NCBI GenBank assembly: GCA_028694115.1
Contig: JAQUUB010000050.1
Coordinates: 1 to 31,579, forward strand
Direction of reading: 5' to 3'
From: Lachnospiraceae bacterium
GTDB taxonomy: Bacteria > Bacillota_A > Clostridia > Lachnospirales > Lachnospiraceae
Length of the DNA: 31,579 nt
Positions 16,302-23,659 of this stretch are shown piece by piece. A program made the position numbers and the translations under genes. Under the pieces are notes generated by a model. The model saw only the letters and a list, made by a program, of their open reading frames with translations. It made no database searches and was not told the DNA's origin. Every line of letters starts with the position of its first letter. Position 1 is the first letter of the stretch.

Positions 16302-17868
16302 TGATGAAGCATTGGTTAAAATTGGCCTTCGATCCATGTTGGATTGGAATGAGGAAGGGTTTGATATCGTTGGTGAAGCATCAAGTGGTGGAGAAGGTTA
16401 TGATCTAATTATGAAAACAAGACCAGATTTAGTCATCACAGATATTGTTATGCCGGAGGTGGACGGGATTGAGATGATGCAAAAGGTGCATGAGAATCAT
16501 TTTCATCCAATATTTGTGGTCTTAAGCAGTTATGATCAGTTTGAACTTGTCAAAAAGGCGATGCAGCTTGGCGCAAAGGATTATCTGTTAAAACTGAAAT
16601 TAAATCAGGAAACCCTTCATGATATGGTAGATATGATACGGCACGAATTGGTTACAAAGGGTGTGCCCAAAACGAACAGGAATGAAAGAACAACTTGGGA
16701 AAAAGAAGAATTACGCAAAGTGTTTTTTGAAAAGGCAGTACTTGGAGATGCCGCATTGCTGGAAACAGAGGGGCTTGAGATTAAGCTGGATGATGAACAT
16801 ATCCGTGTTGCCTGCATTGTATCTAATACATCCCATGTGATTGAAGCAAAAGAGGAAGCAGAGAGGAAAATCTATTTGGCGACCATCTGCAAACTGATTG
16901 AAGATATCAGCAGAGAATTCTATGAATCTTATTGTATTGAGTGGGAGAAAGGAAGATTTTTAATCTTTTTCTCTGATATGAAGATGGAAGATAGTGAAAA
17001 CAATTTGAAATTGATGTCGGAGGCAATCATAGACATGTTACGGCAGTATAGTAATATTCAGTCTTCTATTGGTATCAGTAGTTCAGTAAGTGGATATGGC
17101 AAAATAAAAGATGCTTACGTGCAGGCAAAAATGATTCAGGATTTTCTTCCGGTGGAGGGGTATGGAAAGATCTTTTTATTTGACAGCATATCCGGAAGGG
17201 ATAAGTTATCAAGAAATGGTATTTCTAATGAATTGTTTGATATAGGAAGATTATCTGTAATCTGTGAGTCTTTGGATCAAAAAGAATTGGAAAAGTCATC
17301 GAAGAGAATTATAGCAGATGTGGAAAATAATTGTATCGAACTCGACAATACTACCTTTCAATTCACCAGATTTATGTGTCTTGCTGAAGAATACCTTAAG
17401 CAGAATTGGGGAGGAAGCTATACTGGCAGTAACTTGAACCATTATATGAAGAAAATCTACCATTTGGATACATTAGCAGAGATTACGGAAATCTTTAGTT
17501 TTTACATAAGAGATGTACAAAAGTTTTTCGAACAAAGAAGTAACAATGAATCCGAGAGACTGGTTCGAGAAGCAAAGAAATTCATTCATGAGCATGTATC
17601 TGAAAACATTGGATTAAAAGAAATTTCAGATGCACTTTTTATCAGCGCTGGATATCTCAGTGCAACTTTTTCAAAATGCGAGCCAATGGGAATTGCCAAT
17701 TATATTAATAAAGTAAAAATTGAAGAAGCACAAAGGCTATTGTCACAAAAGAGGTTAAAAGTATATGAAGTATCCTTCCAACTGGGTTATGAAAATGCAG
17801 GTTACTTTGCAAAAGTATTTAAAAAATATGCAGGATGTACACCAAAGGAGTTTATGGAACGAAAATAA
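16279..17868 (+). CDS. Response regulator with AraC-type DNA-binding domain, YesN type
   Basis: 529 residues. The N-terminal receiver domain has acidic residues D8/D9 and the phosphoacceptor D55 (VITDIVMPEVDG), with the conserved lysine in YLLKLKL. A long middle region (about 130-420) of the YesN kind follows. The C-terminal double helix-turn-helix AraC domain (about 425-529) ends with the signature region FKKYAGCTPKEF. I chose ATG 16279 because AGAGGTG lies seven bases upstream and the receiver domain starts at once (MFKLVLIDDE). It overlaps the kinase gene, so the two are coupled. It probably activates one or both importer operons; the repeated TGTACAAAA motif before the second operon is a candidate site. 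Confidence 0.93.
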   Translation: MFKLVLIDDEALVKIGLRSMLDWNEEGFDIVGEASSGGEGYDLIMKTRPDLVITDIVMPEVDGIEMMQKVHENHFHPIFVVLSSYDQFELVKKAMQLGAKDYLLKLKLNQETLHDMVDMIRHELVTKGVPKTNRNERTTWEKEELRKVFFEKAVLGDAALLETEGLEIKLDDEHIRVACIVSNTSHVIEAKEEAERKIYLATICKLIEDISREFYESYCIEWEKGRFLIFFSDMKMEDSENNLKLMSEAIIDMLRQYSNIQSSIGISSSVSGYGKIKDAYVQAKMIQDFLPVEGYGKIFLFDSISGRDKLSRNGISNELFDIGRLSVICESLDQKELEKSSKRIIADVENNCIELDNTTFQFTRFMCLAEEYLKQNWGGSYTGSNLNHYMKKIYHLDTLAEITEIFSFYIRDVQKFFEQRSNNESERLVREAKKFIHEHVSENIGLKEISDALFISAGYLSATFSKCEPMGIANYINKVKIEEAQRLLSQKRLKVYEVSFQLGYENAGYFAKVFKKYAGCTPKEFMERK

Positions 17869-17908
17869 TGCATGTTTTCTAAAAATATTATCATAAATCA
17901 CTTCCGTA

Positions 17909-17959
17909 TGTACAAAAGAAACATATCAGAAAAGTTTTTGATAAAAATAGTGTACAAAA
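17909..17959 (+). repeat. Two direct TGTACAAAA repeats before module 2
   Basis: TGTACAAAA occurs at 17909-17917 and again at 17951-17959, exactly 42 bp apart start to start (about four helical turns). A related TGTACATTCAAAAG stands at 14451 on the kinase promoter. AraC-type regulators typically bind direct repeats on one face of the helix, so this may be the YesN-type binding site. The repeat is seen; the role is inferred. Confidence 0.4.
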
Positions 17960-17962
17960 TAA

Positions 17963-17991
17963 CAAGAGAGTCGCTTTTAATGGCTCTCTTG
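17963..17991 (+). terminator. Hairpin between the two-component operon and module 2
   Basis: CAAGAGAG (17963-17970) pairs with CTCTCTTG (17984-17991), followed by the imperfect T-rich stretch CTTTGTTATG. Probably a moderate terminator of the kinase/regulator operon; if module 2 starts upstream of it, it could be an attenuator instead. Confidence 0.6.
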
Positions 17992-18037
17992 CTTTGTTAT
18001 GATTGATACATAAAGTTGAGAAGGAAGGAGAAAAAAT

Positions 18038-18475
18038 GTGACAAAATATATGGGGTATGAGCTTGGTAGAGTGATGATTCTAAATCTCAAAAGGGGAGAT
18101 TTACTACTCGAGACAATAGAAAGAGAGATGAAGAAAAGCGGCATTAAAGATGCTCTTTTGACAAGCGCGATAGGCTCCATGCAAAAAGTTGTACTGCACA
18201 GAGTTGTTGGTACGGGAAGAGAACCGGAAGATGAGTTCGTGACATTGGAAAAGCCAATGGAGCTTGCATCACTTCAGGGAATGGTGTTGGATGGAAAAGC
18301 ACATTTCCATATGGTAGTTTCAGACGTAGAACAATCCTATACAGGACATCTGGAACCAGGAACTACAGTGCTCTATTTGGGAGAGTTATCGCTGGTTGAA
18401 CTAAAAGGCGTATCCTTATGTCGGGAAAAAAATGAAGACAATATTGGGATGATTGTAGAAAAGGGAGGTTATTAA
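18038..18475 (+). CDS. PCC-domain (DUF296) protein, copy 2
   Basis: 145 residues, paralogous to the protein at 1518 along its whole length, with metal-binding histidines at the same positions: H89 and H91 (AHFHM) and H104 (GHL). It starts at GTG 18038, seven bases after AAGGAAGGAG (18021-18030). This start aligns without a gap to the other copy. An out-of-frame ATG at 18036 is followed at once by TGA, making a one-codon start-stop that overlaps the GTG. It opens the second importer operon and stops immediately before the lipoprotein start at 18476. Placement of one PCC protein at the head of each importer operon suggests a regulatory or ligand-related role, but no biochemical function can be read off. 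Confidence 0.83.
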   Translation: MTKYMGYELGRVMILNLKRGDLLLETIEREMKKSGIKDALLTSAIGSMQKVVLHRVVGTGREPEDEFVTLEKPMELASLQGMVLDGKAHFHMVVSDVEQSYTGHLEPGTTVLYLGELSLVELKGVSLCREKNEDNIGMIVEKGGY

Positions 18476-19885
18476 ATGAAAAACAGTTTTATGAAAAAAG
18501 TGTTATCAGTAGCATTTACAACAGTAATGACAGCATCGATGTTGATTGGCTGTGGCGCATCTAGCAGCGAAACTGCACCAACTGCAGACACAACAGTCGG
18601 GGAAACGGCAGAAAGTATAGCTCCTGCAGACACAGCAGCTTCGGGAGATAAAATCACCATTAAATTGACAACAACCTGGACACAGGGTTCTGTAGTTCAG
18701 GATAACATTGAAGGATTAATCGCAAGCTTTGAAGAAGCACATCCAAATGTAAAGATTGAACATGATGCTCTTTCCACAGGAGATCTTCGTACCAAATTAA
18801 CCGTACAGGCAGCATCGGGAGATATGCCGGATGTATCCTGGTGTCCACAGAGCTATGCAAGAGAGTTCATTAAAGATGGTCTGATTATCGATTGGGCAAA
18901 AGTAGTAGAAGAAGATCCAGACTGGTATGAATGGTTTGCAGATCCTGTATTTGATGCATTAACAGAACCGGATGGCAAAATCCTTCTGGCTCCGTTGGAG
19001 GCAAGCATCGATGGTCTTTACTACAATAAAACAATGTTCGATGAAAGAGGCTGGACAGCACCAAAGACATGGGATGACTTTATGACATTGATTCCACAGA
19101 TCAAAGCAGAAGGCATTACACCAATTGTTACCGGTGGTAAAGACAGTAGATTTGCATGGATGGCATCCGCTTTGGTAGTTAGAAGTATTGGTCTTGATAA
19201 TTTTAAGAGCCTTTGCTATGGCGATGATCTGACAAATTGGAATCAGGAATCAACAGGCTTCCCTACAGCAGTTGCTAAATTTAAAGAAATGGTTGATGCA
19301 GGTGCATTCCCGAACGGTGTAATGGGTATGAGTGCAACGGAAGCGGATCAAATGTTTGCAAACGGCGAAGCAGCTATGTATTACGAAGGTGCATGGAAAG
19401 TTGGCAATTTTGAAAGTGCTGGCGGACCGGAATTCCTTGAAAAACTTGATAGAATTGACTGGCCGTCAATGACAGACTGCCCAGATGGCAATCCAAACAC
19501 AAGAGTTGGTGGATGTTTTATCGGATTAATGGTTAAAGCAGGAAATGATCCTGAAAAAGAAGCATTGTGTATTGAACTGGCAAAAGCAATTTGTTCTCCT
19601 GACTTCGGTGTTCCTGTAATGGAAGAAGGCGGACAGGTATATCCAGGTGTTGCAGAATATGATAAATCAAAATGTTCCGATATTATGAACAAGGTGATTG
19701 AAGCATTCCACTCCGCTGAAAGCTATATTCCGTCTATGGATGGTATTGCTTCTCCAGCAGTAGACCTTGCTATTAAACAGACTGCATTCCCGGGTATCAT
19801 CACAGGTGAATACGATGCGCAGCAGGCTGTAGATGAAGTTCAGAAAGCAGCAGAAGATTATGCGGCATCATTAGCAACACAGTAA
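18476..19885 (+). CDS. Sugar ABC transporter substrate-binding lipoprotein, module 2
   Basis: 469 residues of the family 1 solute-binding type. The signal peptide ends in the lipobox MLIGC with the lipidated cysteine at C26, followed by a serine-, threonine- and alanine-rich linker to about 58. The mature fold begins at ITIKLTTTWTQGS and includes ASFEEAHPNVKIEHDA. It is only distantly related to the lipoprotein at 5650, so the two importers probably carry different ligands. The ATG follows the stop of the PCC gene directly, with GGGAGG just upstream inside that gene. A hairpin follows about 30 bases after its stop, as after the other lipoprotein. Confidence 0.92.
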   Translation: MKNSFMKKVLSVAFTTVMTASMLIGCGASSSETAPTADTTVGETAESIAPADTAASGDKITIKLTTTWTQGSVVQDNIEGLIASFEEAHPNVKIEHDALSTGDLRTKLTVQAASGDMPDVSWCPQSYAREFIKDGLIIDWAKVVEEDPDWYEWFADPVFDALTEPDGKILLAPLEASIDGLYYNKTMFDERGWTAPKTWDDFMTLIPQIKAEGITPIVTGGKDSRFAWMASALVVRSIGLDNFKSLCYGDDLTNWNQESTGFPTAVAKFKEMVDAGAFPNGVMGMSATEADQMFANGEAAMYYEGAWKVGNFESAGGPEFLEKLDRIDWPSMTDCPDGNPNTRVGGCFIGLMVKAGNDPEKEALCIELAKAICSPDFGVPVMEEGGQVYPGVAEYDKSKCSDIMNKVIEAFHSAESYIPSMDGIASPAVDLAIKQTAFPGIITGEYDAQQAVDEVQKAAEDYAASLATQ

Positions 19886-19918
19886 TTTCTGAAACTACTG
19901 GTTGATAGTACAATAAAA

Positions 19919-19944
19919 TGCCGGCTGCGAAAACGTGGCCGGCA
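19919..19944 (+). promoter_or_regulatory. Intercistronic hairpin after the module 2 binding protein
   Basis: A perfect GC-rich 7-bp stem, TGCCGGC (19919-19925) with GCCGGCA (19938-19944), with a 12-base loop but no T-run. It is more likely an mRNA stabiliser or processing element that keeps lipoprotein mRNA abundant than a terminator. It lies ten bases before the next start. Confidence 0.6.
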
Positions 19945-19954
19945 CTAAAAAAGG

Positions 19955-20836
19955 ATGGTAAAAGTGCTTGAATTTAAAAAGAAAAATCACGAAAAAGAAA
20001 GCGCAACAGTTATAAAAAATCCAAGAGTTATATTTCTGATTTATCTGGCATTGACTGTTGCTGCAATTTTAGTTGTTCTGCCTCTTCTCTGGCTGTTTTT
20101 CACATCCTTTAAATCGCGTATGGATCTGGCTCAGAATACATGGGGGTTGCCTAAAGTCTGGGAGATTTCAAACTACATCATCGCATGGACCGGGTCTAAA
20201 ATTCCACTTTATATGTGGAACAGCATCAGAGCAACGTTTTTATCCATTGTGTTAACAGTTGTTTTGGCAACACCAGTGAGCTATGTGTTATCACGATTTA
20301 AATTTAAAGGGAAGAATCTATTATATTTGTTTTTTATTGCCGGAATGATGATTCCAATCCATTCCACCGTTATTCCGATTTATACAATGGTTGGAAATTT
20401 GAAACTGAATAATAGTCTTGAAATATTAAGTTTAGTATACGGAGCATTCAGAATTCCGGTTTCTATTTTTATTCTGGAAGGATTTATGACCTCCATACCA
20501 AAAGAATTAGAGGAATGTGCAGTTATTGACGGATGTTCCACAGCTAATATTTTCTTCAAAGTTATTGTACCACTTTCCAAAGACGGCATCGTTACAATTT
20601 CTATTCTTACTGTGCTTTCTTCCTGGAATGAGCTACTGATCTCCATGTTGCTGATTAGTGATCCGGCCAAAAAAACATTACCAAATGGTTTGATGGGATT
20701 TATCACAGAGTATAACTCTGAGTATACACAGCTGGCAGCAGGAATCATGATTGCCATTATACCAACAGTTTTATTCTATGCATTCGCACAGGAAAAAATT
20801 GAAAAAGGTATGATTGCGGGCGCGGTGAAAGGATAA
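19955..20836 (+). CDS. Sugar ABC transporter permease, MalG/UgpE type, module 2
   Basis: 293 residues with about six membrane segments and the EAA loop near 185-205 (LEECAVIDGCSTANIFFKVIVP, with EEC in place of EAA). The tail KIEKGMIAGAVKG is typical of the MalG-like partner. The start is uncertain: ATG 19955 directly abuts the only AAGG, whereas GTG 19964 in the same frame has AAAGGA eight bases upstream and may be the true start, removing three residues. Here the MalG-type gene comes before the MalF-type gene, the reverse of module 1, so the two importers are not a simple tandem duplication. Confidence 0.9.
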   Translation: MVKVLEFKKKNHEKESATVIKNPRVIFLIYLALTVAAILVVLPLLWLFFTSFKSRMDLAQNTWGLPKVWEISNYIIAWTGSKIPLYMWNSIRATFLSIVLTVVLATPVSYVLSRFKFKGKNLLYLFFIAGMMIPIHSTVIPIYTMVGNLKLNNSLEILSLVYGAFRIPVSIFILEGFMTSIPKELEECAVIDGCSTANIFFKVIVPLSKDGIVTISILTVLSSWNELLISMLLISDPAKKTLPNGLMGFITEYNSEYTQLAAGIMIAIIPTVLFYAFAQEKIEKGMIAGAVKG

Positions 20837-20851
20837 GACGGAGGGAAGAAA

Positions 20852-21730
20852 ATGAAAATTACAAAGAAAAGTCGAATCACACTTATACTATTCGTCTTAC
20901 CGGCCTTGCTAGTTTATCTGATGTGGGTAGTATACCCAATTATCGATGCAGTATGGATGAGTACTTTGAAATCAGAATCACTTCATTCGAGCCGTTTCGT
21001 TGGACTGGATAACTATATCAGCGTATTTACATCAAAACTGTTCTGGAAGTCCATGAGAATCTCATTAGTATTCATTTTATTTACAACATTGTTTCAGGTG
21101 GTACTGGGATTCTTATATGGTTATCTGGTTTACCTTCAACCGAAAGGATATCGCATTTACAAAGTATTGTTATTTATACCAAATGTACTCCCTTCTGTTG
21201 CTACCGGTTTTATATGGAACTATATTTACAGCCCAAGTATGGGTCTGTTAAAACCATTTATGGAGGCGGTAGGCTTAGGACAATTTTACATATCGCCGAT
21301 TGCGGATCCAAAGCTGGCATTGTATGCACTAATATTTGCGCAGGTATGGAGTGGACTTGGTATACAAGTAATCCTTTTTAACTCCGGGTTCATGAATATT
21401 CCGATGGAAGTTATCGAAAGTGCAAGACTAGATGGTGCAACCGGCTGGAAGATGATCAAAACGATGGTTATTCCAATGTCTTGGGATATTACAAAGATGG
21501 TTATTATCCTACAGACCATTGGTGCACTTCGTTCTTTCGATTTGATATATGTTATGACGGCCGGCGGACCGAACCATTCAACAGAAGTTCTGCCCATGCA
21601 CTTGTTCGTGAATGCGTTCCAGAACTTTAACCTTGGTTATGGTAATGTAATAGCAGTTGTTTTATTTGTTTTGGCAATGATTATTACAGTGTTTATGAGA
21701 AAAGTAATGGAACGAGAAAGCTTGTATTAG
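20852..21730 (+). CDS. Sugar ABC transporter permease, MalF/UgpA type, module 2
   Basis: 292 residues, with the N-terminal segment ILFVLPALLVYLMWVVYPII and about six membrane spans. The EAA loop at about 188 (IESARLDGATGWKMIKTMVIP) has ESA in place of EAA. It forms the channel with the preceding gene product for the lipoprotein at 18476. The start has GGAGGG upstream and follows the previous stop by 15 bases. About 100 AT-rich bases separate it from the RraA-like gene; they include ATAAATTATAAAATATA, similar to half of the palindrome before module 1. Confidence 0.92.
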   Translation: MKITKKSRITLILFVLPALLVYLMWVVYPIIDAVWMSTLKSESLHSSRFVGLDNYISVFTSKLFWKSMRISLVFILFTTLFQVVLGFLYGYLVYLQPKGYRIYKVLLFIPNVLPSVATGFIWNYIYSPSMGLLKPFMEAVGLGQFYISPIADPKLALYALIFAQVWSGLGIQVILFNSGFMNIPMEVIESARLDGATGWKMIKTMVIPMSWDITKMVIILQTIGALRSFDLIYVMTAGGPNHSTEVLPMHLFVNAFQNFNLGYGNVIAVVLFVLAMIITVFMRKVMERESLY

Positions 21731-21829
21731 GTAATTCCGGTATCAAAAGTTACATCGTAAAATAGAATATAGAAAATAAATTATAAAATATAAAAAACAA
21801 AGAATAAAAGTCTATGGAGGAAATGAGAA

Positions 21830-22537
21830 ATGATGAAAGATACAGAATTAATTCAGGAGATTAGAAAGTACAGATGTGCAGATCTTTCCGATGGTATGGA
21901 TGCCATTGGTCTTGTAGATAAAGGTACAATGAATGAAACCATGAGACCAATCAGACCAGGTATCGAATTTAAAGGCTTTGCGTACACTGTAAAACTTCTT
22001 CCGAAAACAGAAGCAGTAAAGGTATGTAAGACAGTAGATGAGTGGAGAGAAGAATTAGGAAAAGGCTGTAATAATATCTATAATTTCGTTGGTGAAATCA
22101 CACCGGAAGTTGCAAAAGATACGGTTATTGTAGTAGATATGGATGGCGTTAGAGGCGGTCTGTGGGGATCTGAAATCGCAATGACAATGATGGAGAAGGG
22201 AATCGAAGGAACTGTTTTAGATGGTGGTTGTAGAGACTCTTATGAAGCCAATCTTGAAGATGCTCCGGTATTCTGTACCAAGAGAACCTTTACACATGCT
22301 TATGGTAGAGTAGAACGTGGAAGCTTGAATATTCCTGTAAATTGCGCAGGCGTAACAGTAAAACCAGGCGATATTATCTGTGCTGATGATGATGGTGTTT
22401 TGGTGATTCCGAGAGAGCGTGCTGAGGAAGTTATCATGTTCGCAAAAATGCAGCTTGAAGATGATATTGCGACACGTGCAGATCATTACGATAATTTAGG
22501 ATTCGAACATGATGAAACACTTGCAAGATTAAAATAA
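21830..22537 (+). CDS. RraA-like / HMG-CHA-type aldolase family protein
   Basis: 235 residues of the RraA/dimethylmenaquinone methyltransferase-like family. The conserved stretch GGLWGSEIAMTM (about 109-120) and the pair R135-D136 in DGGCRDSYEA match the Gx(n)RD pattern of class II pyruvate aldolases such as HMG/CHA aldolase, in which the arginine and aspartate bind substrate and metal. A role as aldolase or decarboxylase for a keto-acid in this locus is more likely than inhibition of RNase E, since Clostridia mostly lack the enterobacterial RNase E system. The start has GGAGG nine bases upstream; an ATG one codon later is possible. It sits between the importer and the second dehydrogenase, which suggests it makes pyruvate for the PFOR two genes downstream. 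Confidence 0.82.
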   Translation: MMKDTELIQEIRKYRCADLSDGMDAIGLVDKGTMNETMRPIRPGIEFKGFAYTVKLLPKTEAVKVCKTVDEWREELGKGCNNIYNFVGEITPEVAKDTVIVVDMDGVRGGLWGSEIAMTMMEKGIEGTVLDGGCRDSYEANLEDAPVFCTKRTFTHAYGRVERGSLNIPVNCAGVTVKPGDIICADDDGVLVIPRERAEEVIMFAKMQLEDDIATRADHYDNLGFEHDETLARLK

Positions 22538-22544
22538 AGTGTTT

Positions 22545-22566
22545 CTCCTTCGGAAAATCAAAGGAG
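22545..22566 (+). promoter_or_regulatory. Hairpin hiding the ribosome site of the second dehydrogenase
   Basis: CTCCTT (22545-22550) can pair with AAGGAG (22561-22566), which is the ribosome site of the gene starting at 22574, across a ten-base loop. Folding would reduce translation unless ribosomes leaving the RraA-like gene, whose stop is seven bases upstream, open it. This suggests translational coupling. The stem is only 6 bp, so the effect may be modest. Confidence 0.4.
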
Positions 22567-22573
22567 TATTACA

Positions 22574-23608
22574 ATGAAAGCAATATGTAAAACAAAGGCT
22601 CAGGTTGGTGCACAGCTCTGTGACATTCCAATACCGATCATCGGAATGGAAGAAGTTTTAATTAAAGTAAAATGTACAGCACTTTGCAATTCAGACGTAG
22701 AGGCATATCACTATACACCACTTGTGGCGAAAGCCAACTATCAGTTTCCCTTTGTTATGGGACATGAGTTTGCAGGAGAAATCGTAGAAGTAGGCGAGGC
22801 AGTGCAAGGATTTCGTGTAGGTGACAGAGTGGCAGCAGAGACACATATTCCATGTGGCTATTGTGAAACCTGTCGAGGCGGACATCAGCATATCTGCGGG
22901 AACCATATGGGAGTTCTGGGCAGAACAGTAGATGGCTGTTTTGCAGAATACATCAAACTACATCAGAAAGCGCTGATCAGACTTCCGGACAGTATTACCT
23001 ATGAACAGGGATCTGTATTTGAACCGTTTGCAACTGCAGTACATGCGGTGGCAAAAGCGCAGCCAATGGGTAAAACAATGCTCATCTGTGGTACGGGAAC
23101 TATAGGACAGATGGCAGTTCTGGCAGCAAAATTAATGGGTGCGGTGAAAATTTTTGCCAATGACATTAGTACAGAAAAACTTGAGCGAGCTAAGGAATTT
23201 GGTGCGGATATTCTGATTAACGGAATGACTGATGATCTGGTAGAAGTGGTCAAAAATAAAACAGACGGATATGGAGTAGATGCGATTATTGATTTTACCG
23301 GAAATGAGAAGGTTATTAATCAATGCATCGAAGCCGCTAAAATTACTGGTACAATTGTCCATGTTGGTATGGTTGGAAAGCCACTGACGTATCAAAACTT
23401 TATGTATGGTGTTGTATACAAAGAACTAAATATCACTGGTATCTATGGACGTGAAATGTACCAGACATGGCAACAGGTAAGTAATCTTTTGGAAACAGGG
23501 AAAATCAATTTAGACAAATTTGTTGCGAAAAAGATGAAGCTGGAGGAATTTGATAAGGCAGTAGAGGAGTTTGCAAATTATTCCGGAAGAATCGTATTTG
23601 AAAATTAG
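22574..23608 (+). CDS. Zinc-dependent alcohol dehydrogenase (MDR superfamily), copy 2
   Basis: 344 residues, closely similar to the dehydrogenase at 13315, with the same catalytic zinc ligands (C38, H64, E65), four-cysteine structural zinc site (C94, C97, C100, C108) and GTGTIG nucleotide motif. The middle part from THIPCGYC to QKALI has no amino-acid difference between the copies, whereas residues 9-25 and about 215-230 differ most. The substrate is therefore probably the same or closely related. The pair may serve two steps that run under different conditions, each in its own operon. It starts at ATG 22574 with AAGGAG eight bases upstream, and a hairpin follows the stop. Confidence 0.9.
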   Translation: MKAICKTKAQVGAQLCDIPIPIIGMEEVLIKVKCTALCNSDVEAYHYTPLVAKANYQFPFVMGHEFAGEIVEVGEAVQGFRVGDRVAAETHIPCGYCETCRGGHQHICGNHMGVLGRTVDGCFAEYIKLHQKALIRLPDSITYEQGSVFEPFATAVHAVAKAQPMGKTMLICGTGTIGQMAVLAAKLMGAVKIFANDISTEKLERAKEFGADILINGMTDDLVEVVKNKTDGYGVDAIIDFTGNEKVINQCIEAAKITGTIVHVGMVGKPLTYQNFMYGVVYKELNITGIYGREMYQTWQQVSNLLETGKINLDKFVAKKMKLEEFDKAVEEFANYSGRIVFEN

Positions 23609-23612
23609 AAGT

Positions 23613-23643
23613 ACAATGGCCAGCCATTATGACTGGCCATTGT
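23613..23643 (+). terminator. Hairpin between the second dehydrogenase and the PFOR gene
   Basis: A perfect 11-bp stem, ACAATGGCCAG (23613-23623) with CTGGCCATTGT (23633-23643), with a nine-base loop. The following T-run is very poor and the PFOR start is only 16 bases further on, so partial termination or mRNA protection is likelier than full termination. Confidence 0.6.
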
Positions 23644-23659
23644 TATAAAGAGGGACGCT

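Noticed and set aside
21830..22537. RraA as a regulator of RNase E
   Set aside because: Family members with the RD motif in catabolic operons are more often aldolases, and the host looks like a Clostridium relative in which the enterobacterial RNase E system is mostly absent.
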